Of a stretch of 64,000 nucleotides of DNA, positions 47,164 to 60,299 are shown piece by piece. This DNA comes from Megamerina dolium. Its lineage: Eukaryota; Arthropoda; Insecta; Diptera; Megamerinidae. Within the stretch, counting starts at the first letter, position 1, and the number at the start of each line of letters is the position of its first letter. The notes under the pieces were generated by a model, which saw only the letters and a program-made list of their open reading frames with translations, had not been told where the DNA came from and made no database searches. The stretch is from contig OY978526.1 in NCBI GenBank assembly GCA_963854835.1, positions 46,956,140 to 47,020,139 on the forward strand, in the 5' to 3' direction. Made by a program: the position numbers and the translations under genes.

Positions 47164-48555
47164 TAATTAAAAAAGCGAAAAAAATTATGTTTTTCGCAAA
47201 TATCCCGAAAACGGTTCTTTGGAGAAATAAATGAACGCAAGTTTTTTTTTCAGTAACTCAAGGTTAATCTAGAAACGGACTTTTTTGAGGTCCTTATGGA
47301 TATGAGTATGAGTAATCTGTAATAGTATTTAATAGTTAAATGTCACTCATACGCTTGAGTACAGTATAAATAACTAAAGTTCGTTATCGTGTATTAAGCA
47401 TGAGTTTATGCACAAAATTGAATTAAAGGACTTTGTATTTTGCATTTACACTCAGTGTATATGCTTTAGCCACGTTAATTAAATAGATTAGAACTTTATG
47501 TTATTTATGCAAGAGTAAGTAATTTTATATTCATGAATTAACCAGTGTAGTTGTAAAAAACGAGTAAAGTAATTAAAATAACAGTTTAAAAGAAGTTGTA
47601 CATATTGTGCAAATATATACGTAGGAGCACGGAAGTTGCACATTTGTGAAGAGATAAGTTTAAAATGTCGCATTGCGGATGTACATAAGTATCGTACAAT
47701 GCCATGGGAAACATTAGGAGAGTAACAAAGCGACACTTACAAGAATATTGAGTTATGTTAGCGAAACAACAACAGAAGGTATACAGCTACAAGCATAATT
47801 TTTTGTGCATGGTTTTTTCCCGTAAATTTATAAATATACACTCCTTGCAATACATTGAAAACACAATTTTCCTTCTACTTAAGGTAAGGTTTTTCATTAT
47901 TTTTCTCGACGTCATTCGTTTATTCATTGCTCCTAACACTGCATTCTACACCAACCAAAATTTTGGGCACAATTCATTTCATTTCAAACACACCCTTCTG
48001 GAAATCTCAATGGTATTACAGTCCATTTGTTTATGGTACAATATGAATATTATCAACTTGTGCAAAATATCATTTTACCAAACAACAAAAACCCAAAATA
48101 ACGGAAGAACCAGCAATTAAAATTAACATGAGTCAAAGTGAAAATTAATTGGAATACATGCTAATGAATTATGCTGTATTTAACTGAGCTTAATTTGGGC
48201 CAATATATGCGACCCACTATGTTGTAAATAGAGCATCTAAATAATTTACTTTTCAAATTCGGTAGGCAGTGGAGATTCAAGTGCATCTATGTATACTTAT
48301 ACTTATACTCTATATTATTCTATACATGTTTTAACATGTAGGTGTGTTTGTATATCGGCCCCTGATTATCATGTCAAACTTTCATGAAGGAGTTTTAACC
48401 TGAATTGAAATTCTGCGTTCAAACATTGATTTAGGTTACGCCTAAAATCTTAGCATGCTCGCTAAGTTTAGTGCTACTAATTATTTTCAATTTTTCTACT
48501 GTATAGCGATTAACTTAGTCAAATACAACACGGCTATAACATCAACAAAATAAGC
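47164..48555. other. Intergenic, nothing recognised
   Basis: AT-rich. The 121-codon frame at 47755-48120 has no recognisable domain or signal peptide and biased Asn/Phe/Lys content. I treat it as chance. Confidence 0.45.
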
Positions 48556-49405
48556 TTGTGCGCGTTCCCACAGTCGCGAAAATTACCGAATTTTACTAAA
48601 ATTTCACAAGCCCATTGCGCAAAGAATGCTGGTATCATCAAAGACATGGCCGCAATGCTCGTAAGTGTCGTAGCCAGTGTTGATATTTGTCCTACTACAA
48701 CACGACTCTATGCTGCCAATGGTTTGCCTATTAAGGTTATCGTTGAAAAACGAATAAATTTAAATCTTCGATTGCTTCGTGACTTTCATTGGCTTGCGTC
48801 TTATATAGTTGGCGACATTCGGCACAGATTTTATTCGTACAACTCGTACAACTCATAAGCTGCTTGTGTTTTCTCGCCCAGGACGATTGTCTACCGAGAA
48901 GTTGGCAGCAGCGCGAAATAAATTTCACTTCTTAATGAGGGCAAAGAGCAATTGGTCGAGCCCATATGGTTAAAAAAAGTTATGGAACGTGGAGACCCTA
49001 CGGGGATTATCGCGCGCTAAATGCACAAACTAGAAGACTAATTAACGAAGTTTTACGAGGCTTGGATTTTCGAACGTCCTAGAAAACACAGTCTCGCTAT
49101 TAATTTATGCAACAGTTGCCAGAAAAAATTGCCGCTATTCAAGGGTATCCAAAACATACAGTGGCTAAATAATTGAAAAGTTTTATCGCAATTGTAAACT
49201 TTTACAGAAAATTCTTGTGGCATGCTATATCCCAATCACAGCTGCAAAAATTAATAGTCGGAAACAAAAAGAATGATCATACGCCTGTCGTCTAGACTGC
49301 AGAAACAGAAGTAGCCTTCGATCAATGCAAAACGGAACTAACTAACGTGACATAATTAGCACATCCAGTCGCAGATGCCGAATTAGCTCTATACGTGCAA
49401 TAGTC
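48556..49405 (+). pseudogene. CsRn1-like Ty3 pol relic, internally deleted
   Basis: Broken plus-strand frames run from the protease end (TTRLYAANGLPIKV, LNLRLLRDFHW) through the RT start (ANWSSPYG-like, then YGDYRALNAQTRR). They jump directly to INEVLRGLDF, so the RT palm up to the YIDD box is deleted, and continue with IAIVNFYRKFL and a pre-RNase H segment (AFDQCKTEL). Related to the element at 25169-28952 but in the opposite orientation and more decayed. Confidence 0.78.
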
Positions 49406-50340
49406 CTTCTTCATTTCTGAAGAAGGACTATTCCGTTACTGCCGTAGACATAGTGTGTATAAAGCTGTAAATGTCCTTTGTTGCAATTTCATCTGAATTA
49501 CTTCCAGTGGATTCATTATGAACACATTAACATTAACAAACAAGTTATGTTTGTTAATGTGCCATTCTCTCAAAAATTGTCCTTATTGCTGAATATCCAC
49601 TGAAAACTGGATCAGACTACTTTTTTAAAGGCATTTTTTTGTTGAATATCTCTCACTAGTCTAGGAATAAGTGATTACATTTTAAAACTAATACAAAAAG
49701 CATAATCCAAAGGGAAAACATGAAAATTTAATGATTTCATTCTTTAAGATATTATATTACTTTACGAAATAAAGTAAGTATTTAATCTAAATTCATTTAG
49801 TATAGAAGAGCATTGTAAAAAAGAGAAGTAAAATAAAATAATAATAACATAGAACAAAGCAAATAATAAAAGAAGTTCATTAAGGCAGCTGCATTCTATA
49901 CAGCCTCTTTTGAAAACCTTAATTAGTAAGTCTCTTTAAATTTTTGCATGTATACTTTAGTCGAACTAGTTTATCCTCAACTATGGGTATTTTCAGATCT
50001 TTATGTATATTGTCATATAGTTTTCTCAGTTTGTATCTTTTGAAACAAATGTGGTATCATGATTTCCTGTGGATAGCCGAACCGAGAAAACAATTATTTT
50101 AATGCCATAATTACTGCACCGCTTATTGTATTATTACCTAAGAGTATGTACTGGTTTAATGGTTTAAAAAATTGATATTTATACGAAATCACGGTTTCTC
50201 AGCCCATTTCCAAGAAAGTAGTTGTTTCGTTAATGTATTAGGACGATTTATGGTTTAATCACTTTGACACACAATTTTGCTAATACACTTACTCTTTTCG
50301 GTTTCAATATTACAAAGGTTTCTTGAAAAATAATCAGCTA
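49406..50340. other. Intergenic, nothing recognised
   Basis: AT-rich sequence without domain-bearing frames. It includes an inverted stretch at about 49407-49434 (AGTCCTTCTTCATTTC... GAAGAAGGACT) that could form a hairpin. Confidence 0.5.
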
Positions 50341-50351
50341 TGTAATAAAAT

Positions 50352-50822
50352 TGTGTACGGCAACGGGTGCGGATGCACAAATTCTGAAAATTATACGTGA
50401 GAACAATAGATTAAGCTATTAAGCTGATTACCGATATGCACAAGTGAGGTGTTAATGAACAATCAGGAAGTACACGGAGCCTACCAGTTATGGTACTCTG
50501 GGCACACTATCTGAATGAAATGGTTTTCAATTATTGATTTGTAAAGTGACTACTGGTAAGTGAAACTTATCGAGGAGGATAAGGAGTAAACATGTCTATG
50601 AACGTGTACTAAGAGGACTTCACTGGAAAACGTGCTTAGCGCGCTTCGATGACATAATCGTGATAGGAAAAGATTTTTACGACTACCTGGAAATATTGGA
50701 AGAAGTATTTGATAAGCAGGGCTTAAGTAGAATCCAACAAAGTGTTCACTTTCAGGCGAGAAGTTAAGTATCTTAGTCATGAAGGGACGACGATGGGAAA
50801 GTAGCAACAGAACAAGAGTCAG
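50352..50822 (+). pseudogene. Old relic of the mdg3-like element, protease to RT
   Basis: Nucleotide-level match to 19180-20570 of the mdg3-like element with large deletions. It starts at GCAACGGGTGCGGATGCACA (protease), then ATTAAGCTGATTACCGATAT (RT start), the TTGATTTGTAAAGTGACTAC region and TTCGATGACATAATCGTGAT around the catalytic box. The box now reads with substitutions and no open frame persists. It shows the family has been in this genome long before the young copy. Confidence 0.85.
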
Positions 50823-51956
50823 TTAAAGCAGTTAAATTAACGCAACACATTGACAAAATTAACATAAATTAAATTATTATTTACAGCAACAAAGATGCCA
50901 ATAACTATGACCTAATATCAGTAAGGTTACCGTACACATGGCGATACGTATGCCGGGAAACTTTTAATTTAATCTGAAAACTTTATAGTAGTTTCACATG
51001 GACATTCCTAAATCTCATCGTCATAGTCATCCTCATAATCATCAGTTTGTTCATTCATTCTGACATGCATAAATGTAATATATTGCATATAGTATATAGT
51101 ATATATATCATATATAGTATATAGTATATAGTATATATACGTAAATATGTATATGTAATGTTGTTCTACATGACCATATCGGTTGACAGAAATTGGGTCA
51201 AATAAAGTCAGGAAGAAATTTAAATAAATAAGAATTGCCAAGGGTTCCTTATCATATCATAAAATTTTACAAACACGTTTGGCATAAATATTTCATCATT
51301 ATTATTTTCTGCGTATGTTCAAGATTCGAGGTGGATTACTTTGTTTCATTTACTTTCATTTCATTAAGGTTAATGCTTTCTTTTTAACATACTTTTTATA
51401 AGTTTGTAAATAACACTTTACTTGACTATTTCTGAAATATGAAAATATTTTTCATAGAAATGATTTCATTTTTAAACAATTTCAAAAAATTGGTCGCTGT
51501 CAACTGATTTGTTCAAGGATTATTTCAAGTTTTGAGTGTATCCACTACACGCATCAGTACTAGCCGATTTATTTATAATTTTATTTATCTCTATAAACCT
51601 ACTTATTTACTTTTTTTTTTGCTAAAATATCTTTTTATAGTAATTATACGTCTTTCGAGAGCTGTTTACAGGAGCAGCATACAGATTTGTTCTTATAGGA
51701 CAATTATTATTACTAACAAGATCTAGGCCTGTTCGATACAATACCTTTATAAAGACAAATCACATTTAAAACATTTTGCGACTTATGTTATTAATATCCT
51801 GCACCTTATAAGACCGTATGTTGGAGGTATATAAAATGTGTCTTTCTTAAGTAAAATATAGATTCATATTGAAATTTGTAGAAATTTGTGTTGTTAGCTT
51901 TTTGAAAAAATATCACATAATGTTTTAATACCCTAATGATTACGCTTCAACATGAA
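50823..51956. other. Intergenic, AT-rich
   Basis: Includes an imperfect ATAGTATAT repeat at 51085-51140. No gene recognised. Confidence 0.5.
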
Positions 51957-52137
51957 GACAACAATTTTTGCATATAATACTAATCTACACCCGAAAAATG
52001 CTTGACTTTGACGAAGTACTTTGTAAGTTATGGGGGTTTTAAAAGGCGTAATTTAAAGGATATTTTTTAGATAATTCAGAGACTTAGTATGGAAGCCATA
52101 TAAAAAGTGGGCGTGGCTTACCTCTTTCTTGTAAATA
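51957..52137 (-). mobile_element. DINE-1-like element fragment, left part (split by mariner B)
   Basis: Matches the 3' segment of copies 1, 3, 4 and 6 (TTTTTGCATATAATACTAAT, then AAGTGGGCGTGGCTTACC). It is interrupted at the TA used by mariner B and resumes at 53439. Confidence 0.8.
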
Positions 52138-53438
52138 AAGGGTTATCCATTTCGCGGTTTCAAAAGTATAGGGCTAGAATTCGACATCTGTCAAACTGAG
52201 TTGTTAAAACAATTTCTTTCTTTTTTAGTTCAAAGTCTGACATTTGCGAAAATGGATCGCTTAACTATCGCACAACGCATTAAAATTGTAAAAACCAACT
52301 ACAAAAATGGTGATTCTGCCACAGCCACATATCGTGCTTTAAGAGGAGATTATGGTTTACATAATCGTCCAACTACGCAAGCAATTGGCAAAATTGTAAA
52401 GAAATATGAAGAGACTGGATCGGTTACAGATATTGTAAGGCCTGTGCATCATCGTTTTGCTCGTACCACCGAAAATATCGCTGCTGTAAGTGAAAGTGTT
52501 GCCGAAGACCCGAATGTGTCGATTCCTCGTCGTTCTCAGGAAATAGGACTGTCTTACGGCACATTATGGCGTATTTTGCATTTGGATCTACACCTACATC
52601 CATATAAAATCCAACTCACACAACAACTGAAGCCAGCTGACCATTCACAACGTCGTAGATACGTCGAATGGGTGCTTGAACAACAGGCGGTGGACGGCGA
52701 TTTTTCGAACAAAATTTTCTTCAGCGACGAAGCACATTTCTCACTCGGTGGGTATGTTAACAAACAAAATTGTCGTATTTGGGGTTCTGAGAATCCTCAA
52801 GTAATTGAAGAGAGGCCACTACATCCACAAAAAGTCACTGCTTGGTGCGCTCTTTAGTCCGGAGGTGTGATTGGACCTTACTTCTTCGAAAACGACGATG
52901 GAACGACTGTCACCGTCGATTCGGAGCGTTATGGTCATATGATAATCGACTTTTTTTACCTGCTATTGAAGAATACGACTTAGAGAATATGTGGTTTCAA
53001 CAAAACGGTGCCACATGCCACACAACTCGAGAGAATATGGCTTTATTGCAAGAGAAATTTTCTGGCCGCGTAATTTCTCGTCGTGGCGATCATGCGATCA
53101 CCAAGATCATGCGATTTGACACCGCTTGACTTTTTTTGTGGGGCTACGCGAAAGACCGTGTTTATGCAGATAAACCTTTAACTCTTGAGCACCTAAAAAC
53201 CAACATTCGTCACGTTATGGCTGAGATACCGCCCAATATGTGTCAAAAAGTGGTCGAAAATTACCTCAAAAGAATCGATGCTTGCAACAATTCGCGTGGT
53301 GGTCATTTAAATGATGTAGTATTTCACACATAATGTTAGCGTTCAAACTTTATAATAAAAAAGAAATATCATGATATAAAATATTTTATATGTATTTTAT
53401 TTACATTTACTTTTGAAACCCCAAAATGGATAACCCTT
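52138..53438 (+). mobile_element. mariner-family transposon, copy B
   Basis: 1301 bp with inverted ends starting AAGGGTTATCCATTT, TA on both sides, inserted into a DINE-1-like element. About 95% similar to copy A by eye. It keeps regions deleted in copy A. Confidence 0.93.
52252..53333 (+). pseudogene. mariner-family transposase, copy B, broken
   Basis: ATG at 52252 (MDRLTIAQRIKIVK). The N-terminal helix-turn-helix region and first catalytic Asp (FFSDEAHFSLGG) are intact for 218 codons. A TAG then replaces a Trp codon after AWCAL. Further on, MWFQQNGATCHTTR has Asn where copy A has the second catalytic Asp, and a 7-T run at 53131-53137 shifts the frame before LWGYAKD exactly as in copy A. 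The last part (53136-53333) is open to HLNDVVFHT. Catalytically dead on several counts. Confidence 0.93.
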
Positions 53439-53710
53439 TATAACTAATTTTTCAATATCAATCCACACCTTAAATTTTGTTGTCCTACGTTGAATAGTTC
53501 GTAAGACATATCGGTTTAATTTTTTTTTTAATTTTCGTAACTTTGTATGGTAGATGCATTATGAAGTGGGCGAGGCATGTTGATTTTTTCATATTAACCT
53601 AAGTATTAATTATCATTGTTCTAGACAGAAGGATGTAGAAGTTACAGCTATTTCAGTTGGCGTGGCGTTGGCGCTATTATCGCCACATTATTTCCGACTA
53701 CCATGTAACC
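53439..53710 (-). mobile_element. DINE-1-like element fragment, right part
   Basis: Continues the fragment interrupted by mariner B: ACTAATTTTTCAATATCAAT, then TTGTCCTACGTTGAATAGTT. It decays after about 53700 and lacks the GTCC microsatellite and TATACCC terminus. Confidence 0.78.
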
Positions 53711-53919
53711 GAAAATGTGGTTTTAGATTAAGCCACGTTCGAGCCAGCCGCTGCGGTTTTATGCCCGAAATGAAATTCAAATACTAATTGCATAAAATTA
53801 TCCTACTAATAAATCCAATTTTTAGCTCAGAATATTATATTTAGTACTTTTTTTCAAAATTTGAAAATGTTTTACCTTACAACGAAAGACCCGTTATAAA
53901 GACCGACAGTAAGTCTATT
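53711..53919. other. Short intergenic segment
   Basis: Nothing recognised. Separates two DINE-1-like copies. Confidence 0.5.
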
Positions 53920-56900
53920 TTTATACCCTGCATAATGCAATATGCATGGTATATTCATTTAGGTCAGATGTCTGTGTCCACTTGAAGGAATCTCCGGAGA
54001 TATAAACATAGATATATATTCGTGATCAGCGTCGATTAAATTTTCGATTTAACGATGTCCGTCCGTCCGTCCGTCCGTCTGTCTGTCACCTGGCTGGTTC
54101 GCACGATAACTTGAGTAAATATTGAGCTATTTCGATGAAATTTGGCACAAGTAATCTATGATCCAAAAGTACGGAGGGGATTGATATTGGGCATGATTCG
54201 TCAATAACTACGCCCACACCAAGCATTCAAAGCAACTAACGTCGGAATTTTCAAAATCTTTAACTTGCTATAACTCACATAATATACTACTTGGGACAAC
54301 AATATTTAGCACATAGACTTATATTATACCACTATATAACCCCACCAAAATTGGTTGAGCCACGCCTACTTTTTAGCGTAGCTGTCATACAAAGTGTCTC
54401 TACTTCTTTTTAATTGAAACAGCTGTAACTTCTACAATCTTCCGTCTAGGGTAACCATAATTGACACTTAGATTAACATGGTAGTCGCAAATAATATGGC
54501 AGAAAATCAGTGTGCCACGCCCACTCCTTTTTGGGTCTCCCATACAAAGTTGCGGAAATTAAAAAAAATGTTACCGGTTATAACTTGCAAACTATTCAGC
54601 GTAGAATAACAAGATTTAAGGTGTGGATTAGCATTGTACGAGCAACTAGGCTCACAGAAAATGGGCGAACCACGCCCACTGTTTATCGTAGCCCCCATAC
54701 AAATTGTAAATTGAAACAGCTGTAACTTCGGCAATCTTCTGTCTAGAATAACCATAATTGACACTAAAATTAATATCATAGTCGGAAATAATCTGGAAGA
54801 AAATCAGTGTGCCACGCCTACTCCTTCATAGGTCTCCCATACAAAGTCGAGGGAATTAAACTAAAATTTTTAAGCTCCATAACTTACAAACCATTTAGAG
54901 TAGGACAACCAGATTTAAGGTATGGATAAGTATTGTACGAGCAACTAGGCTCATAGGAAATGGGCGCGCCATGCCCACTGTTTATTGCAGCCCCCATACA
55001 AAATGACTGAAATTCTTTTAAATTTAAACAGCTGTAACTTCGGCAATCTCTTGCCCAAAATAACCATAATTGACACTTAAATTAATATCGTAGTCGGAAA
55101 TAATCTGGAAGAAAATCAGTGTGCCACGCCCACTCCTTCATGAGTCTCCCATACAAAGTCAAGGGAATTAAACTAAAACTTTTAAGCTCCATAACTTACA
55201 AACCATTTAGAGTAGGACAACCAGATTTAAGGTATGGATAAGTATTGTACGAGCAACTAAGCTCATAGGAAATGGGCGCGCCATGCCCACTGTTTATTGC
55301 AGCCCCCATACAAAATGACTGAAATTCTTTTAAATTTAAACAGCTGTAACTTCGGCAATCTCCTGCCTAAAATAACCATAATTGACACTTAAATTAATAT
55401 CGTAGTCGGAAATAATCTGGAAGAAAATCAGTGTGCCACGCCTACTCCTTCATAGGTCTCCCATACAAAGTCGAGGGAATTAAACTAAAATTTTTAAGCT
55501 CCATAACTTACAAATCATTTAGAGTAGGACAACCAGATTTAAGGTATGGATAAGTATTGTACGAGCAACTAGGCTCATAGGAAATGGGCGCGCCATGCCC
55601 ACTGTTTATTGCAGCCCCCATACAAAATGACTGAAATTCTTTTAAATTTAAACAGCTGTAACTTCGGCAATCTCTTGCCCAAAATAACCATAATTGACAC
55701 TTAAATTAATATCGTAGTCGGAAATAATCTGGAAGAAAATCAGTGTGCCACGCCCACTCCTTCATGAGTCTCCCATACAAAGTCAAGGGAATTAAACTAA
55801 AACTTTTAAGCTCCATAACTTACAAACCATTTAGAGTAGGACAACCAGATTTAAGGTATGGATAAGTATTGTACGAGCAACTAAGCTCATAGGAAATGGG
55901 CGCGCCATGCCCACTGTTTATTGCAGCCCCCATACAAAATGACTGAAATTCTTTTAAATTTAAACAGCTATAACTTTGGCAATCTCCTGCCTAAAATAAC
56001 CATAATTGACACTTAGATTAATATCGTAGTCGGAAATAATCTGGAAGAAAATCAGTGTGCCACGCCTACTCCTTCATAGGTCTCCCATACAAAGTCGAGG
56101 GAATTAAACTAAAATTTTTAAGCTTCATAACTTACAAATCATTTAGAGTAGGAAAACCAGATTTAAGGTATGGATAAGTATTGTACGAGCAACTAGGCTC
56201 ATAGGAAATGGGCGCGCCATGCCCACTGTTTATTGCAGCCCCCATACAAAATGACTGAAATTCTTTTAAATTTAAACAGCTGTAACTTTGGCAATCTCCT
56301 GCCTAAAATAACCATAATTGACACTTAGATTAATATCGTAGTCGGAAATAATCTGGAAGAAAATCAGTGTGCCACGCCTACTCCTTCATAGGTCTCCCAT
56401 ACAAAGTCGAGGGAATTAAACTAAAATTTTTAAGCTCCATAACTTACAAACCATTTAGAGTAGGACAACCAGATTTAAGGTATGGATAAGTATTGTACGA
56501 GCAACTAAGCTCATAGGAAATGGGCGCGCCATGCCCACTGTTTATTGCAGCCCCCATACAAAATGACTGAAATTCTTTTAAATTTAAACAGCTGTAACTT
56601 CGGCAATCTCCTGCCTAAAATAACCATAATTGACACTTAAATTAATATCGTAGTCGGAAATAATCTGGAAGAAAATCAGTGTGCCACGCCTACTCCTTCA
56701 TAGGTCTCCCATACAAAGTCGAGGGAATTAAACTAAAATTTTTAAGCTCCATAACTTACAAATCATTTAGAGTAGGAAAACCAGATTTAAGGTATGGATA
56801 AGTATTGTACGAGCAACTAGGCTCATAGGAAATGGGCGCGCCATGCCCACTGTTTATTGCAGCCCCCATACAAAATGACTGAAATTCTTTTAAATTTAAA

Positions 56901-58075
56901 CAGCTGTAACTTTGGCAATCTCCTGCCTAAAATAACCATAATTGACACTTAGATTAATATCGTAGTCGGAAATAATCTGGAAGAAAATCAGTGTGCCACG
57001 CCTACTCCTTCATAGGTCTCCCATACAAAGTCGAGGGAATTAAACTAAAATTTTTAAGCTCCATAACTTACAAACCATTTAGAGTAGGACAACCAGATTT
57101 AAGGTATGGATAAGTATTGTACGAGCAACTAGGCTCATAGGAAAAGGGCGCGCCATGCCCACTGTTTATTGCAGCCCCCATACAAAATGACTGAAATTCT
57201 TTTAAATTTAAACAGCTGTAACTTTGGCAATCTCCTGCCTAAAATAACCATAATTGACACTTAGATTAATATCGTAGTCGGAAATAATCTGGAAGAAAAT
57301 CAGTGTGCCACGCCTACTCCTTCATAGGTCTCCCATACAAAGTCGAGGGAATTAAACTAAAATTTTTAAGCTCCATAACTTACAAACCATTTAGAGTAGG
57401 ACAACCAGATTTAAGGTATGGATAAGTATTGTACGAGCAACTAGGCTCATAGGAAAAGGGCGCGCCATGCCCACTGTTTATTGCAGCCCCCATACAAAAT
57501 GACTGAAATTCTTTTAAATTTAAACAGCTGTAACTTCGGCAATCTCCTGCCTAAAATAACCATAATTGACACTTAGATTAATATCGTAGTCGGAAATAAT
57601 CTGGGAGAAAATCAGTGTGCCACGCCCACTCCTTCATAGGTCTCCCATACAAAGTCGAGGGAATTAAACTAAAACTTTTAAGCTCCATAACTTACAAACC
57701 ATTTAGCGTAGGACAACCAAATTTAAGGTGTGGATTGATATTGAAAAATTAATTAGATATACAAGAAAGAGATACGTCACCCCCACTTTTTATATAGCTT
57801 CCGTACAAAGTCTCGGATTTATCTTAAACATTAAAACACCCATAATTTACTAAAGAATACGCCTAGGTCAACCCATTGCAACCTATGTAGTTTAGTATTA
57901 TAGGTAGAAATTGATCCTCCAAAATTGGTGAGGTACACCTGCTTCTTAATGTAGGTCCTATACAAAGTAGTGGAAGAAAAGGATGGATATACGAGCAAAC
58001 TTTTTATATATACCTCTACATATGCAGGGTATAATTTGGTCGGCCCCAGCCGACTGTAAGGAGATTTTTCTTTAA
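53920..58075 (+). mobile_element. DINE-1-like element, copy 5, expanded by a tandem array
   Basis: Starts TTTTTATACCCTGCATAATG, short (GTCC)n at 54056-54080, and ends with the stem-loop and AAGGAGATTTTT. It is about 4.2 kb instead of the usual 1.6-2 kb because its internal unit is amplified at 54780-57730. It carries the second type of 3' segment. Confidence 0.85.
54780..57730 (+). repeat. 312-bp tandem array (nascent satellite)
   Basis: CAGTGTGCCACGCC occurs at 54805, 55117, 55429, 55741, 56053, 56365, 56677, 56989, 57301 and 57613, exactly 312 bp apart each time, so there are no length changes between units. Variant bases alternate between neighbouring units (for example CTAGGCTC/CTAAGCTC and CATAGG/CATGAG), showing a 624-bp dimer in the first six units. 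The last two full units share AGGAAAAGGGCG. The unit equals the about 297-bp unit of other copies plus about 15 bp (TGACTGAAATTCTTT). Confidence 0.95.
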
Positions 58076-58746
58076 TTGTAATTTCATAGCTTATTCATAC
58101 GTACGTATTAATTTGCATTTGATGAGTATACAGCTTTGGATAAAATAAATATTTGAATCGTTTTATTTAAAACTTGTATAAGTCCAAAAGTCCGTATAAG
58201 TGTTTGCTTGGATCAATATAAAAATATTGGCGACAATCCTGTTCAATTTTATTATGCAATAATAACTCTTCGATTATTTTATTCTGAAATCATGGTCCAT
58301 TGAATAGTAATAATTACAATATAAGAAAGGATGTGAATATCTGACTAAAATTACTATTAAATAATTTTTTTCAAAAGTGGACTTATACCACTTAAAAAGA
58401 AAAATGCCCATATATTTATTTACGCTCTTAACGAATGAATTGTTGAAAGCAAGTGAGCGTTTTAATTATTCATCTTTTCGAATTTGAATGAACAATGTGG
58501 CAAATGTATCACTGCTTCCATTCGTTTTGGTGGCCACAATACACATTATCACTGTTATATGTACCATGATTCTCTCCGTTTTCATACAAGTAACTTTTTG
58601 GAAAACTTCTTTAAAACTCTCAATTAGCATTAATTCGTAAATGCAACCTTTTTAGCGATTTCTTTCGCGTATTTATTTTTTGTTTGTTTTTGTGTTCAGC
58701 TGCGCGTATGGAGGCTGTGAATCATTTATTGCAAGGAATGAGTAAG
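58076..58746. other. Intergenic, nothing recognised
   Basis: AT-rich sequence between two DINE-1-like copies with no coding signal. Confidence 0.5.
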
Positions 58747-60299
58747 AAAAAATCTCCTTACAGTCGGCTGGGGCCGACCAAACTATACCCTGCATATGTA
58801 GATTTATATATAAAAAGTTTACTCGAATATCCAACTTTTCTTTTATTTCCACTTTTCGAGAAACAATTTTTGCATATACTACTAATTTACACCCGAAATA
58901 TGGTTGACTTTGACGAAGTAAAAGGATTTTAAGATAATTCCGAGGCTTAGTATGGGAGCTATATAAAAAGTGGGCGTGGCTTACCACTTTCTAGAAAATC
59001 CAATTAATTTTTCAATGTTAATCCACACCTTAAATTTGGTGTCCTACGTTGAATAGTTTCTAAGTTATGGTGGTTAACATTTTTGTTTAATTTCCTCAAC
59101 TTTGTATGGGAGCCCCAATAAGAAGTGGGCGTGGTACGCTGGTTTTTCGCCAGATTATTTCCGACTACGATATTAATTTAAGTGTCAATTATGGTTATTA
59201 TAGACATAAGATTGCCGTTTCAATTTAAAATTTGTATGGGGGCTACGATAAACACTGGGCGTGGTGCGCCCATTTTCTGTGAGCCTAGTTGCTCCTACAA
59301 TACTAATCCATACCCTAAGTCTCGTTGTCCTAGGCTAAATGGTTTGTAAGCTATGGAGCTTAAAATTTTAGTTTAATTCACTCGACTTTGTATGGGAGAC
59401 CCATGAAGGAGTGGGCGTGGCACACTGATTTTCTGCCAGATTATTTCCGACTACGATATTAATTTAAGTGTCAATTATGGTTATTCTAGACGGAAGATTG
59501 CCGAAGTTACAGCTGTTTCAATTTAAAATTTGTATGGGGGCTACGATAAACACTGGGCGTGGTGCGCCCATTTTCTGTGAGCCTAGTTGCTCGTACAATA
59601 CTAATCCACACCTTAAATCTCGTTATTCTACGCTGAATAGTTTGCAAGTTATAACCATTTATAACATTTTTTTTAATTTCCGCAACTTTGTATGGGAGAC
59701 CCAAAAAGGAGTAGGCGTGGCACATTGATTTTCTGCCATATTATTTCTGACTACCGTGTTAATCTAAGTGTCAATTATGGTTATTCTAGACAGAAGATTG
59801 TAGAAGTTACAGCAGTTTCAATTTAAAAGAAGTACAGACACTTTGTATGGGAGCTACGCTAGAAAGTAGGCGTGGCTCATCCGCTTTTGGTGAGGTTATA
59901 TAGTAGTATAATATAAGTCTATGTGCCGAATATTGTTGTCCCAAGTTAAAGATTTTGAAAATTTCGAGGTTAGTCGCTTTGAATGCTTGGTGTAGGCGTG
60001 GTTATTGACCGATCATGCCCAATATCAATCCCCTCCGTACCCTTGGATCATAGATTACTTGTGCCAAATTTCATCGAAATAGCTCAATATTTACTCAAGT
60101 TATCGTGCGAACCAGCCAGGTGACAGACAGACAGACGGACGGACGGACGGACGGACGGACATCGTTAAATCGAAAATTTAATCGACGCTGATCACGAATA
60201 TATATCCATGTCTATATCTCCGGAGATTCCTTCAAGTGGACACAAACATCTGACCGAAATGAATATACCATGCATATTGCATTATGCAGGGTATAAAAA
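58747..60299 (-). mobile_element. DINE-1-like element, copy 6
   Basis: First-type 3' segment, hairpin at left, (GGAC)n at 60135-60160, terminus GCAGGGTATAAAAA at right. A short deletion is present near 59215, and an insertion of ATAACCATTT-like sequence lies at about 59654. Confidence 0.82.

Noticed and set aside
47755..48120. 121-codon frame as a possible gene
   Set aside because: Low-complexity composition and no domain or upstream signal; not supported.
51085..51140. ATAGTATAT repeats as a structured array
   Set aside because: Short, irregular AT-rich low-complexity sequence with no constant unit.
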